This document shows positions 26,342-35,376 of a stretch of 64,000 nt of DNA, in pieces; within the stretch, counting starts at the first letter, position 1, and each line of letters opens with the position of its first letter. The notes under the pieces were generated by a model. The model was given only the letters and a program-made list of their open reading frames with translations, was not told the origin of the DNA and ran no database searches. This DNA is from Rhodobacter sp. (GTDB lineage: Bacteria; Pseudomonadota; Alphaproteobacteria; Rhodobacterales; Rhodobacteraceae). The position numbers were made by a program, and so were the translations under genes. The stretch is taken from the NCBI GenBank assembly GCA_022824145.1, contig JAJEAY010000178.1:1-64000 (forward strand), given 5' to 3'.

Positions 26342-27154
26342 GTGCTTGAGGAACGGCTTGAACGCATGGGCATCGTAAATGATCGAGGCAAGGCGGCGGC
26401 CTATGGGATCATTTCACTGACAATACTCCTGATACTGTGGGTCTGCGCAACCAGCCTGTTTCAGTGGATTGAGCCGCGTGTCCTTCCCTCGCCCACGCGG
26501 GTAATCGGTCAGTTCGCATGGATTCTGACCGAACCCTTCAGCGGCCTGCGACTCCACGGACACATCCTGTCCTCACTTGAACGTTGGGGCTGGGGTGTCC
26601 TTACCGCTGCGTTCATTGGCATTCCCGTAGGCGTCTTCTTTGCGTGGAACCCTTGGTTCAAGACCTTCCTCAATCCGGTGTTTGAACTCATTCATTTCAT
26701 TCCACCCTTCGCTTATATTCCGCTTGCCGTTCTCTGGTTCGGCGCCTCAACGGCAACGCAGGCGATGGTGGTCTTCGTCGCAGCCTTCCCGGCTATCGTG
26801 ATCAATTCCCAGCTGGGTGTCGCTCAGGTTCAGAAAATCTATATCGACGCGGCGCGAGTGTTTGGTGCAAACCAGTACAGGACACTTCGGCGCGTGGTTC
26901 TCCCGGCGGCGGCTCCAAGCATCTACACTGGTTTGCGAATCGCGATCAGCAACGGCTGGATGGCGCTGGTGGGGGCTGAACTGGTCGTGGGCAAGGTGGG
27001 TCTGGGTTTCATGATTGCGCAAGGGCAGGAGAACGCTTCGGTCGCCACAATTTTCGTCGGAGTGATTACAATTGGCTGTCTAGGCGTCCTGATCGACACG
27101 CTGGTCCAACGGTCTGAGCGTTACGTACTTCCTTGGCGCAGGGTGGCGGGCTGA
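26342..27154 (+). CDS. second NitT/TauT-family ABC permease
   Basis: A 270-aa permease homologous to but clearly different from its upstream neighbour, with about six membrane segments and an EAA loop YIDAARVFGANQYRTLRRVVLPAAAPSIYTGLRIAISNGWMALVGAELV. It starts at a GTG three bases after the previous stop; an ATG at 26366 is a possible alternative. Together the two permeases probably make one heterodimeric channel served by the ATPase at 27157. The frame is intact. Confidence 0.88.
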   Translation: MLEERLERMGIVNDRGKAAAYGIISLTILLILWVCATSLFQWIEPRVLPSPTRVIGQFAWILTEPFSGLRLHGHILSSLERWGWGVLTAAFIGIPVGVFFAWNPWFKTFLNPVFELIHFIPPFAYIPLAVLWFGASTATQAMVVFVAAFPAIVINSQLGVAQVQKIYIDAARVFGANQYRTLRRVVLPAAAPSIYTGLRIAISNGWMALVGAELVVGKVGLGFMIAQGQENASVATIFVGVITIGCLGVLIDTLVQRSERYVLPWRRVAG

Positions 27155-27156
27155 TC

Positions 27157-27993
27157 ATGGAACAATCGACAGGAAAGATCGCGGCAGACAATACCAACCC
27201 TGCAATGGCGGCTCCGGCTAAGCTCAAGCTCTGCAATATCTCGAAATGGTTTGGATCCGAAGGCGAAGGAGTTCATGCCTTGGATGATTGCTCCGTTGAG
27301 GTGCAGAAAGGCGAATTTATCGTAGTCGTCGGCCCGTCGGGCTGTGGAAAATCTACGCTGATGACAGTGGGTGCGGGGCTTGAGAACCCTACGCGCGGCG
27401 AGGTGCTGGTTGATGGAAAACCGGCCGGACCGCCGGGTCCGACCCGCAGTGTCGTATTCCAGAAATTTGCGCTTTTCCCGTCCGAAACCGTTGAACAGAA
27501 CATCAAGTTCGGCCTTCAGATGACCGGCGTTTCCACCGCCGAGCAGGAGACGCGGCTGGCTGAACAGTTGAGGATTATGGGTCTTGAACAGTTCAGGAAG
27601 TCTTACCCGAGTGAGCTGTCCGGCGGGATGCAGCAGCGGGTTGCGATCGCCCGCGCATTGGTCATGCAGCCGGAGATCCTGCTGATGGACGAACCGTTCG
27701 GTGCGCTTGACGCGCAGACGCGGACAATTCTGCAGGAGGAGATTCAGCGGCTGCATCGCGAAAAACACTACACGGTGCTTTTCATCACGCATTCGGTCGA
27801 AGAAGCGGTTTACCTTGGTGACAGTGTAGTTGTGATGACGAAACGACCCGGCAGAATAAAGAGGGTCATAAACCTGCCACGTGATGTGGTCTGGAAGACA
27901 GGTGACATCGAATTGGCGGCGGAACATTCTGAATTCATCGAATTTCGGCGCGAGATCTGGGGACTCGTGCGGGAAGAAATCGTCTCAATATGA
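27157..27993 (+). CDS. ABC importer ATPase, NitT/TauT (SsuB/TauB-like) family
   Basis: A 278-aa ATP-binding subunit. Walker A is GPSGCGKST, the Q-loop region SVVFQKFALFP, signature LSGGMQQR, Walker B ILLMDEP and the switch His in FITHSVEEA. The N-terminal ~20 residues before the ABC domain are variable. The ATG at 27157 lies three bases after the second permease stop. It powers the importer formed by the two preceding permeases and the following binding protein. Confidence 0.94.
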   Translation: MEQSTGKIAADNTNPAMAAPAKLKLCNISKWFGSEGEGVHALDDCSVEVQKGEFIVVVGPSGCGKSTLMTVGAGLENPTRGEVLVDGKPAGPPGPTRSVVFQKFALFPSETVEQNIKFGLQMTGVSTAEQETRLAEQLRIMGLEQFRKSYPSELSGGMQQRVAIARALVMQPEILLMDEPFGALDAQTRTILQEEIQRLHREKHYTVLFITHSVEEAVYLGDSVVVMTKRPGRIKRVINLPRDVVWKTGDIELAAEHSEFIEFRREIWGLVREEIVSI

Positions 27994-28019
27994 ACCCCAA
28001 TGAAGGAGGAGAAAGAGAA

Positions 28020-29033
28020 ATGAAGATCAAGACACTGATGACAACGGCCGCGGCCGGCGTGGCGATCATGGCTGCCGCTGGCATCGCCATGGCCCAGTCA
28101 ATGGTCAACCTGAACAGCCAGCCAAACGAGGCCGGTTTTCCGATGTGGCTGGCCAACGATCTTGGCTACTTTGCCGAGAACGGCCTGGAAGTGGACATTG
28201 AGTATTTCCCGAATGGCGGCGCGGCTCTGGCAACAGGCGCGACCGATCAGTGGCAGGCAGGATGGACCGGCGGTCCTCCGGCTGTTTCGGGTTGGGAGAA
28301 GTTCCAGCTTATCTCCGTGGCTGCGATGCAGAAGGAATCGCAGAACCTGAAACTGTTCATGCGAAACGATGTGCTTGAAGGAAAGACACCAGCAGAGGCA
28401 CTCGCCGGAACCAAGATAGGCACGGTTCCGAATTCGACATGGAGCCAGGTTCTGTATGCCTGTGCCGAGCATCTTGGCGTGGAAGACCCCGAAGCGCTTG
28501 AAGTCGTGCCTCTGTCACCCGCTGTGACGCTGCAGTCTTTGCAGAGCGGCGATCTGGGCGCAGGAACGACGGCGGCCTCGTCTGACATCGTGCTGGCGCA
28601 GGATCCGGACAATTACACTATGGTCTGTGACGGCAAAATTGCCGGCGCCAATATCATCGCACCTTGGATCGTCACAAAAACGTTCTGGGATGAAGATCCA
28701 GAGGCGGCTGCCGCTTTCGTTGAAGCGGCATTCAGGGCGAATGAGTACATCAACTCAACCGACCCGGACAAAGTGGTAGAGCATGTTCTGGAATATTATT
28801 CCGATACCGGCATCGAAGGCAATGCTGAAAAAGCCGCCTATGCCATGCAGATGCGTGACTGGGTTTCGCTGGAAGAAGCGATAGAGGACGTTAAATCCGG
28901 CCTGACGAACGACACGCTCACCGGCGCCGCCGAAATTCTTGTTCAGGGCGGTGCCCGTGACAGTGTTCCGGACTTTGGCCCTATGCAGCCTCTGGCATTG
29001 GAAATTCTTATGGCTGCGCAGGCTATGCGCTGA
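28020..29033 (+). CDS. periplasmic substrate-binding protein of the NitT/TauT-type importer
   Basis: A 337-aa exported binding protein. It has a clear signal peptide (MKIKTLMTTAAAGVAIMAAA, cleavage after AMA before QSMVNL) and the NMT1/SsuA-like fold: FPMWLANDLGYFAENGLEVDIEYFPNGGAALATG, then GTKIGTVPNSTWSQVLYACAEHLG. The start is fixed by AAGGAGGAGAAAG just upstream of the ATG at 28020. It is the last gene of the importer operon and is followed by a strong hairpin. Its ligand decides what the island eats; sulfonate, sulfate ester or a related small anion is inferred from family and neighbours. Confidence 0.9.
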   Translation: MKIKTLMTTAAAGVAIMAAAGIAMAQSMVNLNSQPNEAGFPMWLANDLGYFAENGLEVDIEYFPNGGAALATGATDQWQAGWTGGPPAVSGWEKFQLISVAAMQKESQNLKLFMRNDVLEGKTPAEALAGTKIGTVPNSTWSQVLYACAEHLGVEDPEALEVVPLSPAVTLQSLQSGDLGAGTTAASSDIVLAQDPDNYTMVCDGKIAGANIIAPWIVTKTFWDEDPEAAAAFVEAAFRANEYINSTDPDKVVEHVLEYYSDTGIEGNAEKAAYAMQMRDWVSLEEAIEDVKSGLTNDTLTGAAEILVQGGARDSVPDFGPMQPLALEILMAAQAMR

Positions 29034-29058
29034 AGCAACGGGTATTGCGATTTCGGAA

Positions 29059-29079
29059 GGGGCGGTCCCAGACCGCCCC
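29059..29079 (+). terminator. hairpin ending the importer operon
   Basis: GGGGCGGTC-CCA-GACCGCCCC is a perfect 9-bp stem with a 3-base loop, 26 bases after the binding-protein stop. No T run follows, but strength and position suit a transcription end or 3' RNA stabiliser. Confidence 0.6.
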
Positions 29080-29491
29080 CTCCAAGGTACCAGCACTTCC
29101 ACGCCAGACTGTTCCGACATGATAAAGCCGGATCAATCCGGGGGACCCTGTGATGGCACAATGCGGGAAACGACATCGGGTGCAAGGCAATCGGGTGCGA
29201 GGCAGGCCAATGCCAACTTGGGGTACAGTATTCGTCGGCCCGGCCGCTGCTGTCCGGCCCGCTGCCGCAGGAGGAGCTGGAGGCCGTCCACGCATGGACA
29301 GACCCTAAGACGGGACTCCGCAAGCCGCCAGGCAAGACCGTCATCCACCGGGTCTCGTACAGGAGACCGACCTCGAGGTGCTGTAGGACGCGCTCGGCCG
29401 CTGGTCCCGGCCCCGCATCCACCTCGCCCGGGCACTCGCCGACGGAGTGGCAGGCGCCGAGCCAATAAGGCGCTGATGGCAAAGAAGGATG
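29080..29491. other. decayed stretch between the importer operon and repeat copy 2
   Basis: No intact gene. The right half contains a transposase-like fragment (described separately at 29295-29470). The rest holds only chance frames. Confidence 0.5.
29295..29470 (+). mobile_element. probable relic of an ISAs1-type transposase
   Basis: One plus-strand frame reads WTDPKTGLRKPPGKTVIHRV and, after a one-base frame change, LVQETDLEVL-stop-DALGRWSRPRIHLARALADG. This resembles the N-terminal region of ISAs1-family transposases, where a DP-T-G segment precedes T-HRVL and D-ALGRW. An in-frame stop and a frameshift show it is dead. Only about 60 codons remain, and no inverted repeats or target duplication were found. 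The family call is from memory of the motif and is tentative. Confidence 0.4.
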
Positions 29492-30248
29492 AATGCCAGA
29501 TCATGTCTCGTCAGATCACCGACGGTCGTGGCGACAGCTGATTGACGTTTGGCTGACCCGCCGCCGGCCCCTCTTCCTACCTTCTCCAGGGCGAGTGTGG
29601 GTTCGCAGCCGCAGGTTTTTTCGTGGATTCGCGGTCGTAAGAACTGTTCAGATCGTCCAGGTGAACCTCCCGGATATGCCAGTTGGTCGGAGCTGGCTCC
29701 CGATTGGGGGATTCCGTGGGAGACTCTTCCGCATCGCCGGTGTACACGATAACCGCGTAGACAGGAGCGGGGTTGCCGCCCCTCCTGTGACCGTCCGTCA
29801 GCGCATCCAGTTGCCTCGAAACGCGCTCCACCATCTGCTGTCGGGCGTCGGTATCGTTCATGTCGGCCATCTCGGTCGACGCATAGACGAAACCGGTGCC
29901 ATCGAGCCATACGCGGAACAACGGCAGCACTTCGTCCCCTTCCTCAATGATCTCAGGTAACCGAGAGCGATCCAATTGCGCCGCGACTTCAGATGGCAAG
30001 GTCCACCGCAGAAGCCAGTACGCCCGTTCCCTTTCGGACAGACGTATTCCAATCACGGCTTCGGAACAGTTATCGAAGTCTGGCATGGAAGGCTCTTATG
30101 TCTGTGGCCAAAAGGCGGAACGCCTCAATCGGGACGGGAACCATACTGTACACTCCGTTGCCTTTCGATCATAGTGGCAACGGAACCGCGGAACTGCCTT
30201 TGGGGTAGAATGGACCGGAGTCTTTCAACGCTCGGTTCACCCCCGAAT
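29492..30248. repeat. direct repeat copy 2 (~750 bp), paired with 12617-13372
   Basis: The same unit as at 12617-13372, in the same orientation, holding the paralogous 169-aa gene and its upstream region. Alignment starts near CCAGATCATGTCTCG and runs to the end of hemE: its last matching bases, TTCACCCCCG, include the hemE stop codon. A degenerate version of the terminal inverted pair is present (ATGCCAGATCATGTCT versus the complement of 30207-30221). Confidence 0.85.
29577..30086 (-). CDS. unknown 169-aa protein, paralogue of 12701-13210
   Basis: The second intact copy of the unknown gene, same length and no gaps, 21 substitutions by hand count. Changes cluster near the N-terminus (positions 5 and 7) and in the polar C-terminal third, while the central segments RLSERERAYWLL, LPLFRVWLDGTGFVYASTEMAD and PVYAVIVYTGDAEESPT are unchanged. 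About 150 bases upstream of the start are also conserved between copies, so each copy probably carries its own promoter. It lies downstream of hemE on the same strand. No function can be assigned. Confidence 0.65.
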   Translation of the reverse strand: MPDFDNCSEAVIGIRLSERERAYWLLRWTLPSEVAAQLDRSRLPEIIEEGDEVLPLFRVWLDGTGFVYASTEMADMNDTDARQQMVERVSRQLDALTDGHRRGGNPAPVYAVIVYTGDAEESPTESPNREPAPTNWHIREVHLDDLNSSYDRESTKKPAAANPHSPWRR

Positions 30249-31268
30249 GGCTTCCAGAATTCGGTACACGTTCGAGGGATCCGCGTCTGGAGTAATTCCG
30301 TGACCCAGGTTGAACACATATGGGCCTCCGGAAAGCGCACTTACGATTCGGCGGGTTTCATTCACCATTGCCTGACCGCCTGTCACAAGGTGTCTGGGGT
30401 CGAGATTGCCCTGTACGCAACTGTCCACCTGAACATGCTCTGACGCCCAACGAACATCCACTTCGGTGTCGAGTGCGACGCAATCGGCGCCGGTGCCCCT
30501 AGCGAAGCCTCTGTAACGGTCTCCTGCGCCGCGCGGAAACGCGATGACCGGCACGTCCGGCCATCTGGACTTCAGCGAAGCGACAATTCGCCTGACGGGT
30601 TCAGCAGAATAACGTTCGAACGCTGTCCCCTTAAGTGACCCCGCCCAACTGTCGAACAGCTTGACCGCCTCTGCGCCCGCTTCGATCTGGGCGGACAGAT
30701 ATGATATGGTCGCTTCGGACAACAAGTCAATCAACGCATCGAAGGTCTCCGGGTCTGCATTCCGCAGCGCGTGGGCCGGCTGCTGGTCGGGTGTCCCGCA
30801 CCCCGCGACCATGTAGGTTGCCACTGTCCATGGCGCGCCCGCGAAGCCGATGAGCGCGGTCTGGGCAGGCAAAGCGTCAGACAGTATACGGAGAGTCTCA
30901 TAGACCGGGGCCAGGGTCAGGTGGACATCTTCAGCCGGCCTTAGGGAGGTCAGGCTCGCGCGGTCGGTAACTGTTGAAAGGCGCGGGCCTTCACCGGACT
31001 CGAAACTTAGATCAACTCCCAACGCATGGGGAATCAGCAGGATATCGGCAAATAGTATAGCTGCGTCGAAGCCGTAGCGCCGTATCGGCTGCAGAGTCAC
31101 TTCGGCTGCAAGGTCGGGTGTGTAGCACAGGGACAGAAAATCTCCCGCCTGCGTCCGTATCGACCGGTATTCCGGCAGATAGCGTCCGGCCTGACGCATC
31201 ATCCAGACCGGCGGAGTCTCCTGCACCTCTCCGTGGAGAGCCCGCATCAGTTTCTTGTCATTCGCCAC
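30237..31268 (-). CDS. hemE: uroporphyrinogen decarboxylase
   Basis: A 343-aa enzyme converting uroporphyrinogen III to coproporphyrinogen III in haem and chlorophyll synthesis. Signatures: [17 protein letters not shown] near residue 20 (substrate-binding Arg residues), [16 protein letters not shown] and the C-terminal [13 protein letters not shown]. The length is normal. It is divergent from hemC, about 98 bases apart, so the two tetrapyrrole genes probably share a control region. Its stop codon lies inside the end of repeat copy 2. Confidence 0.96.
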   Translation of the reverse strand: MANDKKLMRALHGEVQETPPVWMMRQAGRYLPEYRSIRTQAGDFLSLCYTPDLAAEVTLQPIRRYGFDAAILFADILLIPHALGVDLSFESGEGPRLSTVTDRASLTSLRPAEDVHLTLAPVYETLRILSDALPAQTALIGFAGAPWTVATYMVAGCGTPDQQPAHALRNADPETFDALIDLLSEATISYLSAQIEAGAEAVKLFDSWAGSLKGTAFERYSAEPVRRIVASLKSRWPDVPVIAFPRGAGDRYRGFARGTGADCVALDTEVDVRWASEHVQVDSCVQGNLDPRHLVTGGQAMVNETRRIVSALSGGPYVFNLGHGITPDADPSNVYRILEAIRG

Positions 31269-31366
31269 TTCCCGCCTCCAAGACTCCCTGAGTGGTCCCG
31301 CAGCGGGTTGTCCAAGTCAAGCCGGATCTGTTTGATGGCGGAATGCAGGAAGGATAGGGAGTGGCT

Positions 31367-32299
31367 ATGGAACTGAAGCTTCCATTCAGGATCGGAACGC
31401 GAGGCTCGCCTCTGGCGCTTGCGCAGGCAACCGAGGTCCGTGACCGAATTTCGGTCAGTTCGGGCCTGGAACAGGATGCGTTCGAGATAGTTGTGATCAG
31501 GACAAGCGGCGACCGCATTCAGGATCGGGCCTTGAGGGACATCGGCGGCAAGGGACTGTTCACAAAGGAAATCGAGGAGGCGCTGTTGGCAGGCGCCATC
31601 GACATTGCGGTTCACTCGGCGAAGGATATGCCTGCCGTATTGCCAGAGGGCCTGCTGCTCGATATTTTCCTGCCCAGGGAGGACGTCAGGGATGCATTCG
31701 TGTCCCAAAAGCAGTCTCGAATCGCGGATCTGCCTGAGGGTGCGGTTGTCGGTACGTCCAGCGTGCGTCGTAGGGCCCAGCTTCTTCATCGCCGCCCTGA
31801 TCTACGGGTCGTGGATTTCCGCGGCAATGTGCAGACCAGACTGTCAAAGCTGGCAGACGGCGTCGCCGATGCGACGTTCCTGGCGATGGCCGGGCTGAAC
31901 CGGCTCGGTGCTACTGATGTTCCGCATACTCCAATTGAAACCGAAGAAATGCTGCCGGCGCCGGGGCAGGGCGCTATCGTGATCGAAAGCCGTCACAGCG
32001 ATTCTGTTGCGCAGGCTCTGACGGAGCCGATCCGCGATCATCCGACATCCCTGCGCCTTGCCGCCGAACGGGCATTCCTTGCCGAACTGGATGGCTCCTG
32101 CGACACACCGATCGCCGGACTTGCTGAGATCAAGGGCGATGCCCTGCACCTGCGCGGCGAAATTCTGCGGCCGGATGGCTCCGAGGCGCTGTCGGATGAG
32201 ATATCCGGCCCGGTTGGAGCCGGAAGAGAGCTTGGACGGGAACTTGCGATGGGTCTGCTCGCCCGGGCTGGCGACGGTTTCCTGATCCGGCCGGGATAG
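31367..32299 (+). CDS. hemC: porphobilinogen deaminase (hydroxymethylbilane synthase)
   Basis: A 310-aa enzyme that links four porphobilinogens into hydroxymethylbilane. RIGTRGSPLALAQA opens the protein; HSAKDMPAVLPEG, GTSSVRRRAQLLHRRPDL and RGNVQTRLSKL are substrate- and cofactor-binding blocks; GSCDTPIAG carries the Cys that holds the dipyrromethane cofactor. The ATG at 31367 has GGGAG five bases upstream and is preferred over the GTG at 31361. It is divergent from hemE and convergent with the following oxidoreductase. Confidence 0.96.
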   Translation: MELKLPFRIGTRGSPLALAQATEVRDRISVSSGLEQDAFEIVVIRTSGDRIQDRALRDIGGKGLFTKEIEEALLAGAIDIAVHSAKDMPAVLPEGLLLDIFLPREDVRDAFVSQKQSRIADLPEGAVVGTSSVRRRAQLLHRRPDLRVVDFRGNVQTRLSKLADGVADATFLAMAGLNRLGATDVPHTPIETEEMLPAPGQGAIVIESRHSDSVAQALTEPIRDHPTSLRLAAERAFLAELDGSCDTPIAGLAEIKGDALHLRGEILRPDGSEALSDEISGPVGAGRELGRELAMGLLARAGDGFLIRPG

Positions 32300-32438
32300 A
32301 AACTGACTGCGGTAACGAAGGAGCGCTGGCAAAGAACGGCGACGAGGCTCTGCCTTCCGGAATCAGCAGAATGCGTCGTCAAGCAGGGTCATGCTGGGGT
32401 GTTTCCACCATAGCGTCCAAGCCCGAACCGACAACAGT

Positions 32439-33851
32439 CTATGCCTGCGGCACAACCTTGCCGGGGTTCAGGATACCTTTGGGATCCAAGGCCGACTTAA
32501 CCGCGCGCATGACGTCAATAGCTACGGCGTTCTTGCGGCGCCGCATCGACGGCAGCTTCGCCAATCCGATTCCATGTTCGGCCGAAAAACTTCCACGTAG
32601 CGACCGCGCGACCGACTCGACCTTTTCCCGAATCGTGTCAATGTCTGACGGCTCACCTGATGTCGGAAACACGACATAGTGGATGTTGCCGTCGCCCAAG
32701 TGAGCTACCGCCATAGTCTGGGCATTGCTGTCAATCGCAGCCAGCTCCTTTTCCATTTCTTCAAAGAAGTCTGGCACCCTGTCGGTTGGGACGGCGATAT
32801 CGTTGTCGACCATTGGCAGCCGCCCGAGAATGATCTCGGCGGCGTCTTCCCTCCGTTTCCACATCTCCGTTCGCTGGGCTTCGGTGCGCGCGACCACAGC
32901 GTCAAGCACCAGTCCTTGGTCCATTGCGCATGCCAGTTCGGACTCCAGGCTGGTGACCACCGGGACGCTTCCGTCACTGTCCGGCAGCGCATCGCGTGGC
33001 GCTATCGCTCCGACCTCCACCATGATGTTGACGTCGTGCTGTCGTTCGAACGGAGCGCGGGCGCCGGGGATATGGGTGACATGGCGTTCAATGTAGGAGC
33101 GTGGCATATATTCGAACGCTTCGACGCCGCCTCCGGAAGCGGCCTGTAGCCGGTCCAGCAATGCGAGGGCGTCTTGCAGGCTCGCGGCAGCAACCATCGC
33201 GGTTGCATAGGCTTTGGGCTTCGGGAACAGCCGCAGCACCGCACCGGTGATTACTCCAAGTGTGCCCTCGGCGCCGATGAACAGGTCACGAAGATCGTAA
33301 CCGGTGTTGTCTTTGTGCAGTTCCGTCATCAGATCCAAAACCCGCCCATCAGCAAGCACGATCTCGAGACCCAGGCACAGCCCGCGCGTCGACCCGTATC
33401 GCAGGACGTTTGAACCGCCCGCGTTGGTGGAAAGCGCTCCGCCGACCAGTGCTGACCCGCGTGCACCGAAGGTCAAGGGAAAGACGAGGTCATGCTCTTC
33501 ACATGCGTCGTGCAGCGACGAAAGGATGACGCCTGCCTCTACTAAAGCGATGCGCGCTTCGGCACGGATTTCGCGGATCCTGTTCATTCGGTCGAGTGAC
33601 AGCATCAGGGAGCGGCTGGCGTATGTGCCGCCGGAAAGACCGGTGTTGCCACTAACCGGAACCACAGGGGTACCGGTTTCATGAGCCAGTGCCATTACCT
33701 TCGAGACTTCTTCGGTCGACCCCGGCCGCACAACGGCAACGGGATCCGAGACATACCGTTTGGTCCAGTCCGTCGTATACCGTGCGCATGCATCGCCGGT
33801 CAGCACATATTCGTGTCCTATGGCGGTGCCGAGTCCCTCGACAAGTCGCAT
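32439..33851 (-). CDS. FAD-linked D-2-hydroxyacid dehydrogenase (GlcD/DLD family)
   Basis: A 470-aa flavoprotein of the vanillyl-alcohol-oxidase fold. The FAD-binding PCMH domain has VVPVSGNTGLSGG, GGALSTNAGGSNVLRYG and FIGAEGTLGVITGAVLRLFP; the C-terminal domain has VAHLGDGNIHY and GSFSAEHGIGLAK. Such enzymes oxidise D-lactate, glycolate or D-2-hydroxyglutarate and pass electrons to the quinone pool or ETF; which substrate applies is not visible. The start at 33851 follows AAGGGGAAGAGCA and is preferred over the longer frame from 33875. It is divergent from fnrL. The 139-base gap after hemC holds no gene. Confidence 0.87.
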   Translation of the reverse strand: MRLVEGLGTAIGHEYVLTGDACARYTTDWTKRYVSDPVAVVRPGSTEEVSKVMALAHETGTPVVPVSGNTGLSGGTYASRSLMLSLDRMNRIREIRAEARIALVEAGVILSSLHDACEEHDLVFPLTFGARGSALVGGALSTNAGGSNVLRYGSTRGLCLGLEIVLADGRVLDLMTELHKDNTGYDLRDLFIGAEGTLGVITGAVLRLFPKPKAYATAMVAAASLQDALALLDRLQAASGGGVEAFEYMPRSYIERHVTHIPGARAPFERQHDVNIMVEVGAIAPRDALPDSDGSVPVVTSLESELACAMDQGLVLDAVVARTEAQRTEMWKRREDAAEIILGRLPMVDNDIAVPTDRVPDFFEEMEKELAAIDSNAQTMAVAHLGDGNIHYVVFPTSGEPSDIDTIREKVESVARSLRGSFSAEHGIGLAKLPSMRRRKNAVAIDVMRAVKSALDPKGILNPGKVVPQA

Positions 33852-34077
33852 TGCTCTTCCCCTTCGCGAGATCATAACTCGGAATGCCCGGTTTTCGGCA
33901 TTTCAGCAAGTGGAACTGATCGAACCGGAGTTTGCCGTCGCCTGCTTCCTGCCGCCGGACGTCGCGGAATTGCGGACACAGGTCTCCGATCACTCTTGGT
34001 TGTCCCCAGATCGTTCTTTCAGTATCATGATTCAGGTCTGCTGCTTGGACAGGGATCCGGCGGGCGGGGGCTGGGCG

Positions 34078-34857
34078 ATGAACAGAAACGCAAGTAATCT
34101 GGAATCCTGCAGCGACTGCCCAATCAGGTACAGCGCGGTCTGTTCCAGGTGCGAACCGGGCGAACTGGCGCGGATGGAGGCGGCCAAGCGGTACCTCCGA
34201 TTCAAGTCTGGCGAGAGAATCGTCTGGGCCGGTGATGAGATGGATTTTGTCGCTTCCGTCGTAAGCGGTACGGCCACCCTTAGCCAGACCATGGAAGACG
34301 GGCGTACGCAGATGGTCGGACTCATGCTGCCATCGGATTTTCTCGGTCGCCCGGGTCGTTCCGTTGCACCCTACGATGTGACGGCCGCTTCGGATATCAC
34401 TCTGTGCTGTTTCCGGAGAAAGCCGTTTGAGGAAATGATGCGGCAATCGCCGCAGATCGGCCGACGGCTTCTGGAGATGACTTTGGACGAACTTGACGCT
34501 GCGCGTGATTGGATGCTTGTGCTGGGCCGCAAGACGGCGCGCGAAAAGATCGCAAGCCTATTGTTGAGTCTCGCCCGACGGGCCGCGGTTCGGGAAAGGG
34601 CTGCCGTTGGTGATGGTGTGGTACTTGACCTTCCAATCTCCCGCGAGGCTATGGCGGACTATCTTGGATTGACGCTGGAGACGGTGAGCCGCCAGATAAC
34701 GGCGTTGAAGCGTGATGGAGTCATTGCGCTGGAAGGAATGCGAAAAGTGGCGGTTCCGGATCTTGGCGTACTTGTTCAGGAAGCGGGAGCCAGCTGGTCC
34801 GTGGGTGATTGCAGCGGAGGGTCGTCAATGCCGTGTGGTTTCGCTGGCCGGGCTTGA
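34078..34857 (+). CDS. fnrL: oxygen-sensing transcriptional regulator FnrL
   Basis: A 259-aa Crp/Fnr-family activator that senses low oxygen through a [4Fe-4S] cluster. The N-terminal Cys11, Cys14, Cys22 and Cys25 (CSDCPIRYSAVCSRC) and the central Cys pair in ITLCCFRRKPFEEM match Rhodobacter FnrL. The effector-domain block DFVASVVSGTATLSQTMEDGRTQMVGLMLPSDFLGRPGR is also near identical in style. The C-terminal helix-turn-helix is SREAMADYLGLTLETVSRQITALKRDGVIAL. Expected targets include the cbb3 oxidase operon at 43170, which has a near-perfect FNR box. The ATG at 34078 gives the standard length; the longer upstream frame is antisense to the flavoprotein gene. Confidence 0.95.
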   Translation: MNRNASNLESCSDCPIRYSAVCSRCEPGELARMEAAKRYLRFKSGERIVWAGDEMDFVASVVSGTATLSQTMEDGRTQMVGLMLPSDFLGRPGRSVAPYDVTAASDITLCCFRRKPFEEMMRQSPQIGRRLLEMTLDELDAARDWMLVLGRKTAREKIASLLLSLARRAAVRERAAVGDGVVLDLPISREAMADYLGLTLETVSRQITALKRDGVIALEGMRKVAVPDLGVLVQEAGASWSVGDCSGGSSMPCGFAGRA

Positions 34858-35376
34858 ACCGTGTGCGCCATTCCGCTCCGGACGAACACGCATCCATGAG
34901 CGCCGAGGATGCCCGAGGCGTTGGAAGATAGGTCGAAGTCGTTCGGCGGGATTTGGATTGATTGAACGACGGATGCTTCCTCATTCCGATCCGTCTTTTG
35001 CCGGCTCGCTGCGCTGTGTTATTGGGTGCCAATACGAGTGTACAGCGGCACCGCTTCCTTCCACAGTTCCGGAGAAGTCCATCCAGTTGGGAAACACCGT
35101 CCGCAGGTTCGCCGCCACCGGCAATCCGGGTCATTTCAGACAGACAGATGAGGCCGAGATGTCATTTGTGCCAACAACCTGCGAAGAATGGTAGCATCGT
35201 TGCGGTGTTCTGCAGCATCCCGCTAACGCCGAACTGCGTGGAACAGCGGGTTGTGGTGCCAAGCAGCGAATCCGACGGTCATACTGAGAGGTTTATCGAA
35301 CGTTGGGGGCGGAGGCATCACGTGCAGACCCTTGCTGATTCAAGCAGGCGGCAGCGGAGCATGGCAGCCTTTCGGA
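34858..35376. other. intergenic stretch without a confident gene
   Basis: About 520 bases between fnrL and the convergent GST-like gene. Open frames on the plus strand (for example 34962-35432) are Arg/Pro/Cys-rich, overlap the GST gene and lack any motif. I see nothing functional here. Confidence 0.5.
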
